Assembly: GCA_028817895.1 (NCBI GenBank)
Contig: JAPPOQ010000033.1
Location: forward strand, 186,001-250,000
From: Ahrensia sp.
GTDB lineage: Bacteria; Pseudomonadota; Alphaproteobacteria; Rhizobiales; Rhizobiaceae
Direction of reading: 5' to 3'
DNA length: 64,000 bases
Shown: in pieces, positions 45,563 to 54,336 of the stretch
Layout of the letters: each line of letters begins with the position of its first letter
How positions within the stretch are numbered: position 1 is the stretch's first letter
Position numbers and translations under genes: made by a program
The notes under the pieces: generated by a model
Told to the model about the DNA's origin: nothing
Database searches by the model: none
What the model saw: the letters and a program-made list of their open reading frames with translations, nothing else

Positions 45563-46495
45563 ATGGATTTGATCGGATTGCCGCCGATATTCGTCATCTT
45601 CGCGCTGACTATCGCAATCGTCGTTCTGATCTATGTGTTGCGCGGGCTTTATTCGCGCGCATCGGACAGCAGAACCAGCATAAAGCCGGTCGCGGAAGCA
45701 GTTGTCGAACCCGCGCCCAGAAACACCGCGATCACCAACGCCAAAGCAGCGGTGGAGCCTTTGGTGGCGACATCTTTGCCGCCTTTGCCAAGGCCCCCAA
45801 TGCCTCCAAGTCTGACAAGCAGCGGAACAAACAAGGTGCGCGAAAGCAGCGCCGCAAAGGCCAAGCCCGCAAACGCGCAGGCCTCAAGGCGCCAGTCCGC
45901 CAGCAAAAGATTCACCAAACCAACCGATGCAAGGGTCCAATCGTCGGTCTCAAAGGCCAATCCGCGCGAGCAGATGCCAAAGACCGATGATCTGACCACA
46001 ATTCGAGGGATCGGACCCCAAAATGCAGCAAAATTGAGGGCGTTGGGCGTGCGTCGAATCGCGGATATCGCCGCATGGAGCGCGAAGGATGAAGCGCGCT
46101 TTGGCGAAGCGTTGCGTTTTGCAGGTCGAATTGAACGCGAAAAGTGGGTCGCTCAGGCGCGCGCTCTAAGCAATGATAATGTCGCCCCGGCTGATGCCGT
46201 GTCATCATATGAGCGGGTAAGCGGCACCACGCCGCGCAAGCCGCGGCGCTTGCTTGAAAAAGCGCGTCGGGGAAGACCAGATGATCTCACAGTTATCAAA
46301 GGGATCGGACCGATCATGGAGGCCAAGCTGAACGCAATCGGCATTTTTCATGTCGACCAACTCGCCAGGCTTGGACCCGCCGAGCTGACTTGGCTGGGCG
46401 ACGCTGTGGGGCAAAGCGGCAGGCCACAAAAGCAGGACTGGCAGGGGTCCGCCGAACGACATTTGGCGATCCAATCCGCAGGCAAAGCGACGTGA
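45563..46495 (+). CDS. Membrane-anchored protein with two helix-hairpin-helix domains
   Basis: This 310-residue protein has one N-terminal membrane helix (about residues 6-27). A long low-complexity Ala/Pro/Ser/Lys linker (about 30-140) follows, then two HhH-like modules: DDLTTIRGIGPQNAAKLRALGVRRIADIAAW near 142 and DDLTVIKGIGPIMEAKLNAIGIFHVDQLARL near 242. Such modules usually bind DNA or proteins; membrane anchoring is unusual. They resemble the C-terminal modules found on some alphaproteobacterial NADH-dehydrogenase-associated proteins. Its stop overlaps the next gene's GTG start. Function unknown. Confidence 0.82.
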   Translation: MDLIGLPPIFVIFALTIAIVVLIYVLRGLYSRASDSRTSIKPVAEAVVEPAPRNTAITNAKAAVEPLVATSLPPLPRPPMPPSLTSSGTNKVRESSAAKAKPANAQASRRQSASKRFTKPTDARVQSSVSKANPREQMPKTDDLTTIRGIGPQNAAKLRALGVRRIADIAAWSAKDEARFGEALRFAGRIEREKWVAQARALSNDNVAPADAVSSYERVSGTTPRKPRRLLEKARRGRPDDLTVIKGIGPIMEAKLNAIGIFHVDQLARLGPAELTWLGDAVGQSGRPQKQDWQGSAERHLAIQSAGKAT

Positions 46496-48033
46496 CGGAC
46501 TGGCATCCATCAGGCCAGGTGCTGTCAGCCGGTGGGGCCACAGTTAGAGGGATGTTCGCTTCCTCCGTTTGCGCGCATGGCGAGCGAACAGCCGTAACGG
46601 ATGGTACCCGCTCGGTTGCCTATACCGAGCTTGATCGTCGCAGCTCCGCGCTTGCCTGCTCGCTTGATGCGCAAGGCGTCTCCGTCGGCGATCGCATCGG
46701 CGTTCTCGCGCATAATTGCCTTGAATATGTGGAGATTGAACTCGCCGCTGCGAAGCTGGGTGCAATCGTGGCCGCGTTGAACTGGCGGCTTGGCCCGCGC
46801 GAGCTGACGCATTGCATTGCTCTGGCTGCGCCCAAGGTCATGATTGTCCAGCCGCATCTCACAGCACTTCTTGGCCAATGTGACGTCGATCTCACGAATG
46901 TGGTCACGGTGGGCCATGCCTACGAAGCGCTGATGTCGAATGGGGCAGAAAGCCGGACACTCAGCGAACTCGACCCCGAAGCTGGTCTGATGATCTTGTA
47001 CACGAGCGGCACGACAGGGCTGCCGAAAGGCGCTTTGATCAGCCATCGCGCTTTGGTTGCTCGCGCCGCTGCCTTCTATGCGGAGTTGCGATTGCCGCAT
47101 GATTGCGACTTCATCGCCTGGGCGCCGTTTTTCCATATGGCTTCGACCGACCATGCACTCGCGACGCTCATGCGTGGTGGCACCGTTCACGTGGTGGATG
47201 GGTACCAGGCCGATCGGATTTGCGATCTCGTTGAGCGCAACACCATTGGGTGGCTCGTCTTGATGCCCGGCATGATCGAAGATTTCGCCGAGCATTGTCG
47301 CAAAAGATGCGTTTCACCGAAGGGGATATCGGTTTGCGGCGCGATGGCGGACCTCGTGCCTCGTGAGCATATCGCCGCGATCACATCCGTTCTAAACACG
47401 CCCTATCTCAACTCCTTTGGCTCCACTGAAACCGGGTTACCACCGGCGACGGGGCTGATTTTGCCTCAGGACGGCGCGCCAACCGATCTGCGCAAGCGGC
47501 AAAGCTGCTACTGCGAGTTACGACTGGTTGATCCGCAAGACAATGATATCCCAATCGGTACGCCGGGCGAAGCTGCCTTGCGCGGCCCGACGCTGTTTAG
47601 CGGGTATTGGCAGGCAAATGAGACCAACGAAAGGGAGTTCCGCGGTGGTTGGTTTCACATGGGCGATGTTTTGCGTCGCAATGATGATGGAACGCTGGAT
47701 TATGTCGACCGCGTTAAGTATCTCATCAAGTCGGGTGGCGAAAATATCTATCCGGTTGAGATTGAGCAGGTCGTGCTCGCTGACAACAGAGTGGAAGAGG
47801 CGATTTGTGTGAGGCGCCCGGATGCGAAATGGGGCGAAGTGCCGGTATTGTTTGTCGTCAAGCGCGATGAAAGCCTTTCGGCAGGAGATCTGACCCGGCT
47901 TTGTGAGGGCAACCTGTCACGCTACAAGCGTCCCAAACAGGTCCATTTTCTGGAGGCAGATGAGTTGCCGCGCTCAACAACCGGCAAGATTCAAAGGCAT
48001 CGGCTCGAGGAACGCCTTGTGCAGCAGGGCTGA
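46492..48033 (+). CDS. AMP-forming acyl-CoA ligase
   Basis: GTG 46492 overlaps the preceding stop (GTGA) and gives 513 residues; the ORF-track start 46390 lies within the HhH gene. ANL motifs are LYTSGTTGLPKGALISH near residue 170, NSFGSTETGLPP, MGDVLRRNDDGTLDYVDR, and KYLIKSGGENIYPVEIEQVV, with the C-terminal TTGKIQRHRL lysine. It activates an unknown acid to its CoA thioester. Translational coupling to a membrane HhH protein is odd and gives no clear clue to substrate. Confidence 0.9.
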   Translation: MTDWHPSGQVLSAGGATVRGMFASSVCAHGERTAVTDGTRSVAYTELDRRSSALACSLDAQGVSVGDRIGVLAHNCLEYVEIELAAAKLGAIVAALNWRLGPRELTHCIALAAPKVMIVQPHLTALLGQCDVDLTNVVTVGHAYEALMSNGAESRTLSELDPEAGLMILYTSGTTGLPKGALISHRALVARAAAFYAELRLPHDCDFIAWAPFFHMASTDHALATLMRGGTVHVVDGYQADRICDLVERNTIGWLVLMPGMIEDFAEHCRKRCVSPKGISVCGAMADLVPREHIAAITSVLNTPYLNSFGSTETGLPPATGLILPQDGAPTDLRKRQSCYCELRLVDPQDNDIPIGTPGEAALRGPTLFSGYWQANETNEREFRGGWFHMGDVLRRNDDGTLDYVDRVKYLIKSGGENIYPVEIEQVVLADNRVEEAICVRRPDAKWGEVPVLFVVKRDESLSAGDLTRLCEGNLSRYKRPKQVHFLEADELPRSTTGKIQRHRLEERLVQQG

Positions 48034-48051
48034 ACGGCGTATGGGGATTGC

Positions 48052-48123
48052 ATGATGTGTCGCATCCTTCTGCTTAGCCTAGGCCTTCCGCTTATCAGCG
48101 GCCGTCGGCTCATGCGCATCTAA
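48052..48123 (+). CDS. leuA leader peptide (leucine-rich, 23 residues)
   Basis: This small ORF, absent from the track, starts at ATG 48052 after a GGGGA ribosome site and reads MMCRILLLSLGLPLISGRRL..., with seven leucines, six of them between residues 6 and 14, and three isoleucines. It lies 163 bp before leuA. Leucine-rich leaders upstream of leucine biosynthesis genes act by ribosome stalling when charged tRNA-Leu is scarce. A stem within its codons (CCGCT/AGCGG, 48088-48101) and downstream alternatives support attenuation. Confidence 0.75.
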   Translation: MMCRILLLSLGLPLISGRRLMRI

Positions 48124-48196
48124 CAGGGGCGCCCGGCGGTCGAGATGCTCCCGCCCAATTTGCGGACCTGCCCCTTACCACAATTGTCTTGTTTGC
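48088..48196 (+). promoter_or_regulatory. Putative leuA attenuator
   Basis: Competing stems can be drawn after the leader codons: CCGCT/AGCGG (48088-48101), AGGGGC/GCCCCT (48125-48175) enclosing GGCGG/CCGCC (48135-48155), and GGTC/GACC as an alternative. A short U-containing stretch follows (TTGTCTTGTTT). There is no strong U-run, so control may be by a weak terminator or by translation. Assignment depends on the leader peptide. Confidence 0.5.
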
Positions 48197-48286
48197 TGCG
48201 GTGACATCTGTAGACGGATGTTGGATGCGAAGGTCAAACCGGCCAGCCGTCCAAAGCCGCGCTCGAATCGTCAAGGATGACGTCCC

Positions 48287-49975
48287 ATGTTGATGGAAGC
48301 TTCGAAAAAGTACCAACCCTATTCACGTGTAGATCTGCCGGACCGTATCTGGCCCACGCGTCAGATCGAACAGGCGCCGATCTGGTGTTCGGTCGATCTG
48401 CGCGACGGCAATCAGGCCCTCATTGATCCGATGGGCCATGAACGCAAGGCGCGCATGTTTCGCTTGCTGCTGGATATGGCGTTCAAGGAAATCGAGATCG
48501 GCTTTCCCTCTGCCAGCCAAACAGACTTCGACTTTGCGCGCTGGTGCGTGGAAGAAGGTAATGTAACCGATGACGTCGATTTGCAGGTTCTCGTCCAGTG
48601 CCGACCGGAACTGATCACGCGCACATTTGAGAGTCTGGAGGGTGCGAAAACGCCCATCGTGCACTTTTACAACTCGACCTCCGAGTTGCAGCGACGCGTC
48701 GTGTTTCGCCAGGACCGGGCGGGAATACGAACGATTGCAACGGATGCCGCCAAGATGATCGTCGATATGGCGTCAAAATCTCCGGGCGGAAAGTCGAATT
48801 ATCGCTATCAATATTCGCCGGAGAGCTTTACCGGAACCGAACTCGATTTCGCGCTGGAAATCTGCAACGCGGTCATCGAAGTGGTGGAGCCAACGCCTGA
48901 GGAAAAGCTCATCATCAATCTGCCGGCAACGGTGGAGATGTCGACGCCCAACATCCATGCTGACCAGATCGAATGGATGGGCCGCAACATTGACAGGCGC
49001 GACAGCGTGATCATTTCGCTGCATCCCCACAATGATCGTGGGACCGGTATCGCAGCTACGGAACTGGGCCTCATGGCGGGCGCTGACCGGGTGGAAGGCA
49101 CGCTGTTCGGCAATGGCGAACGCACGGGCAATGTCGATCTCGTCACGCTGGCCTTGAATATGATGACGCAGGGTGTCGATCCAAATCTCGACGTTTCGGA
49201 TATTGAGCGCATCAAGGGCGTTTATGAGTATTGCAACCAGCTGCGCATTCCCGAGCGCCACCCTTACGTCGGCGAGCTCGTCTACACGGCCTTTTCCGGT
49301 AGTCATCAGGACGCCATCAACAAGGGTATGAAGGCGATTGAGACGGCCAATAAGGAGCTTTGGGAAGTGCCCTATCTTCCAATCGATCCGCGTGATGTCG
49401 GACGCACCTATGAGGCGATCATCCGCATCAACTCGCAGTCTGGCAAAGGCGGCGTTGCCTATGTGATGGAGGCGGATTACGGGCTGAAACTGCCGCGCAA
49501 CCTGCAGGTTGAAATGCGGGATGACGTACAGCGTATCACAGATGATGAGGGCAAAGAGCTTCCATCCTCCGCCATTCATGCCCGTTTCATGGAGCGCTAT
49601 ATCGACCAGCCGGACGGGCGCGTCCGCTATGTCGATCACGCGACGTTTACGGATGCGGAAAGCGGTGGTCGGCGCGTGGAGCTGAAAATCGCCGATTCCG
49701 GCATCGAACGTGTCATTGAAGGTCGCGGAAATGGCCCGGTCGACGGGGCGGTGGCGGCCCTGAATGCCGCCTTTGAACTGTCTTTGTCTGTGGCGGATTA
49801 TTCGGAGCATTCGCTCCAGCAGGGCAGCGATGCGACGGCGATCTGCTACATGGAAATCGAAGATACGGAGACGGGCAAGCGCTGGTTCGGTGCAGGCATC
49901 AACTCCAACATTGTGGCTGCCTCTCTGGAAGCGCTCATCTCGGCCGCGAACCGTGCTCTTTCCGGCGACATCTGA
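48287..49975 (+). CDS. leuA: 2-isopropylmalate synthase, LeuA type 2
   Basis: This 562-residue enzyme condenses acetyl-CoA with 2-oxoisovalerate, the first committed step of leucine synthesis. The N-terminal stretch (RIWPTRQIEQAPIWCSVDLRDGNQALIDPM) and overall length mark the type 2 (yeast/actinobacterial-like) LeuA. The metal-binding HPHNDRGTGIA motif is near residue 245. The C-terminal LeuA dimer domain for leucine feedback is present (about 430-560). AAGGA precedes ATG 48287. A leucine-rich leader upstream suggests attenuation control. Confidence 0.96.
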   Translation: MLMEASKKYQPYSRVDLPDRIWPTRQIEQAPIWCSVDLRDGNQALIDPMGHERKARMFRLLLDMAFKEIEIGFPSASQTDFDFARWCVEEGNVTDDVDLQVLVQCRPELITRTFESLEGAKTPIVHFYNSTSELQRRVVFRQDRAGIRTIATDAAKMIVDMASKSPGGKSNYRYQYSPESFTGTELDFALEICNAVIEVVEPTPEEKLIINLPATVEMSTPNIHADQIEWMGRNIDRRDSVIISLHPHNDRGTGIAATELGLMAGADRVEGTLFGNGERTGNVDLVTLALNMMTQGVDPNLDVSDIERIKGVYEYCNQLRIPERHPYVGELVYTAFSGSHQDAINKGMKAIETANKELWEVPYLPIDPRDVGRTYEAIIRINSQSGKGGVAYVMEADYGLKLPRNLQVEMRDDVQRITDDEGKELPSSAIHARFMERYIDQPDGRVRYVDHATFTDAESGGRRVELKIADSGIERVIEGRGNGPVDGAVAALNAAFELSLSVADYSEHSLQQGSDATAICYMEIEDTETGKRWFGAGINSNIVAASLEALISAANRALSGDI

Positions 49976-50068
49976 ACCTGCGGCACTCGGTCAGGCTCAG
50001 TTCATCTTGGGGTGTGGTAAATTGCCGGTCTGATTCGATTGCGCGCAGAGTTGCGACTAAGGCTTGCC

Positions 50069-51658
50069 ATGATTCTCTCTCACGCCAGAACCCTGACTGT
50101 CGTGCTCGCCCTGTGTGCGGGTTTTGCGCTCAATCCCGCCGCTGCTGCTTCGCCCGAAGCGGTGTCGGCGGCGTTGCAGTCCAATTCTGTCACCTGGGCC
50201 GGGCGCAATTTCAATACGGATCGTCTGCGCGCCAGCTATGAGGCGCGCGGACATGCCCCGATCTGGATGAGCGGCACACGGCTCAACAAGGCAGGGCAAC
50301 AACTTGTCGACGAATTCGCGCAGTCCTATCGCGACGGGCTTGAACCCGGCGACTATGTGGCCTGGGTGCGTGGCTTCACCAATGTGGCCTCGTCCCAAGA
50401 GGCCGCGAAGCTTGAGCTTGCCCTCAGCCACGCCTTTTTGACGCTTGCGCGCGATCTTTATTCCGGGCTCACAACACCTTCGGTCACCGATCCGAACATC
50501 GTCATCGCACCAAAGAAAACCGATGTGCGCCAATGGCTTGATGGTGCGGCGGCCATAGGGCCCAAGGCTATGTATGTGACACTTCGGCCAAACCACCCGC
50601 AATATGCGCAATTGCGGTCCATGCTGAACGGTTATCGCAATCTGCTTCTGCGCGGCGGTTGGTTGCCCATTTCGGAAGGCCCGACCTTGAAACCGGGTAT
50701 GGATGAACCACGCATCGGCGAATTGCGCAACAATCTGGGCGCTCGCGGATATGATGTGCTGGACACAAACCAACCAGATATTTTCGATGACGGCCTGGTG
50801 GATGTCGTCAAGCACTTTCAGAAGCGCCACGGACTGGACGTTGACGGTGCGGTTGGGCCGGCGACCCTGCGCGCGCTCAACGTTTCGGCGCAGCAGCGCG
50901 TCGATCAGCTTGTGATCAATCTGGAACGGTGGCGCTGGTTGCCGCGCAAGCTTGGCCGCAACCATATTCTGGTCAATCAGGCCGGGTTTGAGCTCTTCAT
51001 GATTGCGGATGGTAAGACCGTCGACCGCCGCCGGGTGATCGTCGGCAAACCGTTTCACCAGTCTCCGATGTTCTCTGATGAGATTGTCTATGCGGAATTC
51101 AATCCGACATGGACGGTGCCGACCTCCATCGCCACTAAGGAGATGCTGCCCAAGATCCGTAACAATCCCAACTATCTGGATTCGAAGGGCTACAATCTCT
51201 ATCGCGGCTGGGGCGCCAATGCGACGCCGGTTAGCCCCTATGCGGTGGACTGGAGCACGGTATCACGGCGCAACTTCCCATTCCGCATCGTTCAACCGCC
51301 GGGGCCGACCAATGCGCTGGGTCAGGTGAAGTTCATCTTTCCCAACAAATTTGCGGTTTACCTGCACGATACGCCGTCACGACAGCTTTTCTCACGCACG
51401 GGCCGTGCCTTCTCGCATGGCTGCATCCGGGTGGAGAAACCGCTTGAGTTTGCCCAGAAGATGTTTGCCCAACAGGGAGGGTTGAGGCCAAGCCGAGTGG
51501 GACCGATTGTGGAAAGTCGCAAACAGACGCGGGTCAATCTCAAGCAAAGATTGCCCGTTCACCTGGCCTATTTCACCGCCTGGATTGATGACGGCGTGCC
51601 GCTGTTCTTTGAAGACGTCTATGAGCGCGACCGTCTGGTTTCAAAATACCTATTTTAG
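50069..51658 (+). CDS. Murein L,D-transpeptidase (YcbB/LdtD-like)
   Basis: ATG 50069 gives a clean signal peptide (MILSHARTLTVVLALCAGFA...AAAA) and 529 residues; the ORF-track start is an upstream TTG. Domains in order are an N-terminal scaffold (about 40-200), a peptidoglycan-binding domain (about 220-285; RNNLGARGYDVLD...VGPATLRALNV), and a YkuD catalytic domain with FSHGCIRVEKP carrying the active-site cysteine near residue 452. It makes 3-3 cross-links in the periplasmic murein. It converges on the metallophosphoesterase gene with a 4-bp gap. Confidence 0.93.
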   Translation: MILSHARTLTVVLALCAGFALNPAAAASPEAVSAALQSNSVTWAGRNFNTDRLRASYEARGHAPIWMSGTRLNKAGQQLVDEFAQSYRDGLEPGDYVAWVRGFTNVASSQEAAKLELALSHAFLTLARDLYSGLTTPSVTDPNIVIAPKKTDVRQWLDGAAAIGPKAMYVTLRPNHPQYAQLRSMLNGYRNLLLRGGWLPISEGPTLKPGMDEPRIGELRNNLGARGYDVLDTNQPDIFDDGLVDVVKHFQKRHGLDVDGAVGPATLRALNVSAQQRVDQLVINLERWRWLPRKLGRNHILVNQAGFELFMIADGKTVDRRRVIVGKPFHQSPMFSDEIVYAEFNPTWTVPTSIATKEMLPKIRNNPNYLDSKGYNLYRGWGANATPVSPYAVDWSTVSRRNFPFRIVQPPGPTNALGQVKFIFPNKFAVYLHDTPSRQLFSRTGRAFSHGCIRVEKPLEFAQKMFAQQGGLRPSRVGPIVESRKQTRVNLKQRLPVHLAYFTAWIDDGVPLFFEDVYERDRLVSKYLF

Positions 51659-51662
51659 GACA

Positions 51663-52592
51663 CTACGGCGGCGATTGCAGGGTCCGCTCCGCGATGAGCG
51701 AGACTTCCTTGTCGCCATCGCGAAAGCCGTATTCTTCCATTTGGCAACGCCATCCCCCCGGCGCTCCATTGATGGCAAAGAGGTTGTAACGGGCGCCCGG
51801 ACGACGCTTTGCAGTGTCGCTCTCCGGTCTCTGGTCCCGTGGCGCCACGCTGGCTGACGGAACGCCGACGATCGGAACCAGGCCATCTGGACCGTCAATG
51901 GCCTCGACACTGTCTATATGCGTGTGGCCGTGAAGGACGAGCTCAGCCCCGTGTTCGGCGATCATCATTCGAAATCGACTGGAGCCGATCAAGCGTTTGC
52001 TCCAAGCCGTCGCGTTTTCAAATGGAGGGTGATGGATCATCACGATGCGGAACAAGCCCTCGTCGCGTGTCTTATCGAGAAGTCGCGCCGTATCGTACGC
52101 TTGCTGAGAACGAAACGAACCGGTGGCCATGAAGGGCATGGTTGCGCGACCCGAATTTGTGCCAATCAATGCCATGGGTCCACGGCGTCGCAGATAGGGA
52201 AACGGGTTTCCATCCGCAGCATCGTCGCCGCTCATGAAGGGACGCCATAGTTCGAGGATGTCCTTCAATGCGCCCGGCACATAGGTGTCGTGATTGCCGG
52301 GCACCGCAGAAACACTGTCGGCGTCCCCGAGCGTTTCGAGCCAGGCTCGTGCCAGCCGCATTTCTTCGCGCAATGCCAAATTCACCAGATCGCCGGTGAC
52401 GGCAATGTGATCCGGCTTCGCCGCAAGCATATGCGCCACCAAGGCATCGAGAAAACCGTCATGCATCGCGCCCTTTCGATTGAGGCGCCAATTTGCGTAG
52501 CCAGTGATGCGCTTCGACAGCAACTCGCGTCGCTTGATCGCGGGCAGGGGACCGAGATGGATGTCAGACAGATGCGCGAGGCGGAATAGCAA
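51663..52592 (-). CDS. Metallophosphoesterase (calcineurin-like), TTG start
   Basis: This 309-residue protein has the full calcineurin-like metal-site set: HLSDIHLG near residue 8, VTGDLVN, VPGNHDTY, MIHHPP, and LHGHTHID. The motif DIHLG lies so close to the N-terminus that TTG 52592 is the only usable in-frame start, although no clear ribosome site is visible. It is predicted to be cytoplasmic; the phosphoester substrate is unknown. CpdA-like cAMP phosphodiesterase or UDP-diacylglucosamine hydrolase-like activities are possible. Confidence 0.88.
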   Translation of the reverse strand: MLFRLAHLSDIHLGPLPAIKRRELLSKRITGYANWRLNRKGAMHDGFLDALVAHMLAAKPDHIAVTGDLVNLALREEMRLARAWLETLGDADSVSAVPGNHDTYVPGALKDILELWRPFMSGDDAADGNPFPYLRRRGPMALIGTNSGRATMPFMATGSFRSQQAYDTARLLDKTRDEGLFRIVMIHHPPFENATAWSKRLIGSSRFRMMIAEHGAELVLHGHTHIDSVEAIDGPDGLVPIVGVPSASVAPRDQRPESDTAKRRPGARYNLFAINGAPGGWRCQMEEYGFRDGDKEVSLIAERTLQSPP

Positions 52593-52600
52593 GAGTGACG

Positions 52601-53584
52601 TCAGCCAAATCGGTCGCGGTCATGTGGTTGCGTATAGTCGATATCCGGTCCAACGGGAACCACGAGTGTGGGATTGATGGTTTCATGGCTGCCATAGTAG
52701 TGGCACTTGATATGCGTCATGTTGATTGTCTCGGCCACACCCGGATGCTGGTACAGATCGCGCGTATAGTTTGACAGATTGGGATAGTCGGCGATGCGCT
52801 TCTTGTTGCATTTGAAATGGCCGACATAGACCGGGTCGAACCGCACCAGCGTTGTGAACAGGCGCCAATCTGCTTCCGTCATTTGATCGCCAACGAGATA
52901 ACGCTGCCGGTCAAGCCGCGCTTCAAGCATGTCCAGCGTTTCAAACAGCGGGCCGAAAGCCTCTTCATAGGCCTCCTGAGAGGTCGCAAATCCACATTTG
53001 TAGACGCCATTGTTGACGGTGTGGTAGATGCGTTCATTGATCTCGTCGATCTGTGGCCGCAGCGCTTCTGGATAGTAGTCGGCGTCATCGTCCGTAATTT
53101 CGGCAAAGGCCGAGTTGAACATACGAATGATTTCACTCGACTCATTGGAGACGATAGTAGCGCGTTTCTTGTCCCACAAAACAGGAACCGTTACGCGACC
53201 CGTATAGTCGGACTTCGCTGCGGTATAGACCTTGTGCATCCGATCGAAGCCGTGAATGTGGTCTTGTGTGCCGCCGCGTTCCGCGCCTTCGAAGGTCCAG
53301 CCTTCCGATCCCATATACCAGTCGACGATGGACAGGCTGATCGCATCGTCCAGCTTTTTCAGCTTGCGAAAGATCGCTGTGCGGTTGGCCCACGGACAGG
53401 CGTGAGAGATGTAAAGATGGTAGCGTCCGGCCTCTGCCTTGAAGCCGTCTTCGCCACTAGGGCCGGCGGACCCGTCAACCGTCACCCAGTTGCGAAATCC
53501 GGCATCCTTGCGCACGAACTTTCCGCCCGTCGACTTGGTGTCGTACCACTGATCTTTCCATTGGCCATCTACAAGCAGTCCCAT
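52601..53584 (-). CDS. Glutathionyl-hydroquinone reductase (YqjG/ECM4 family)
   Basis: ATG 53584 with an AAAGGA ribosome site gives 327 residues; the ORF-track start is 27 bp upstream. The Xi-class glutathione transferase motif SHACPWANR, with catalytic cysteine near residue 64, is followed by VPVLWDKK and NESSEIIRMFN, then an all-helical C-terminal domain. It reduces glutathionyl-hydroquinones with glutathione in the cytoplasm. It is divergent from the GNAT gene and the metallophosphoesterase gene follows it on the same strand. Confidence 0.93.
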   Translation of the reverse strand: MGLLVDGQWKDQWYDTKSTGGKFVRKDAGFRNWVTVDGSAGPSGEDGFKAEAGRYHLYISHACPWANRTAIFRKLKKLDDAISLSIVDWYMGSEGWTFEGAERGGTQDHIHGFDRMHKVYTAAKSDYTGRVTVPVLWDKKRATIVSNESSEIIRMFNSAFAEITDDDADYYPEALRPQIDEINERIYHTVNNGVYKCGFATSQEAYEEAFGPLFETLDMLEARLDRQRYLVGDQMTEADWRLFTTLVRFDPVYVGHFKCNKKRIADYPNLSNYTRDLYQHPGVAETINMTHIKCHYYGSHETINPTLVVPVGPDIDYTQPHDRDRFG

Positions 53585-53802
53585 CGCAGCGTGTCCTTTA
53601 TGTCGTTTCAATCTGACCTCAAGCCGTTCGCATCAGGATAGACGTCATGCTTCTGGCATGATAGGCAAAATCGGGAAGAGGGGAATTGTTCCATGACGAG
53701 CACTGCGCTTCGACGATTTCGATGATGCATCGCGCCGCTTGATCGCGGCATCGTTGATTTGCGCGCCAGTACAAAGCATCTGGCCAGCCTCTGGAATACC
53801 CC

Positions 53803-54324
53803 ATGTCTCACATATTGCCTGTCATTCGGCCTGAAAAACCGGCCGAGAAACTCCTCGTCGATCAACTTACCCGGAGCATTTTTGGACCGGGTGCGGCCAC
53901 GCGCGCCGCCGCCGCGTTGCGAGAAGGGGTCCCGCATTGTCCGTATCTGGCCTTTGTTGCGGAACTGGATGGAGCGTTGATTGCAACCATTCGCTTCACG
54001 CCAGTTCGATGGGGCAGTGACGAGGTCTTAATGCTAGGCCCGCTTGGCGTTTCAAAGGCCTTTGTAAAAAAGGGCGTCGGACGCTCGCTCATGCAGGCTG
54101 GCATGGAGGTGGCGCAAAGGGCTGCCCGGTCCGATGGGCATGATGTTGTCATTCTGGTCGGCGATCTGCCCTACTACCAACCTTTTGGCTTCAATCGCAT
54201 TCCGCCTGAGAGGATTTCATTGCCAAGGCCGGTTGATCCTGCCCGTGTCCTGGGTTGCGCTTTGAGCACGGGAGCTCTCGACCGTTTTTCTGGTGCGGTG
54301 GAACCCGTTCTGCGAACCCAATAG
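53803..54324 (+). CDS. GNAT-family N-acetyltransferase (YhbS-like)
   Basis: This 173-residue protein shows the GNAT fold with the acetyl-CoA-binding stretch LGVSKAFVKKGVGRSLMQAGMEVAQ near residues 80-105, and a C-terminal YYQPFGFNRIPPE segment typical of YhbS-like members. The acceptor substrate is unknown. It ends convergent with the membrane protein gene at 54337. Confidence 0.88.
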   Translation: MSHILPVIRPEKPAEKLLVDQLTRSIFGPGAATRAAAALREGVPHCPYLAFVAELDGALIATIRFTPVRWGSDEVLMLGPLGVSKAFVKKGVGRSLMQAGMEVAQRAARSDGHDVVILVGDLPYYQPFGFNRIPPERISLPRPVDPARVLGCALSTGALDRFSGAVEPVLRTQ

Positions 54325-54336
54325 AAGGGCAAACCG

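Noticed and set aside
48773-49810. 345-aa minus-strand ORF
   Set aside because: Shadow of leuA.
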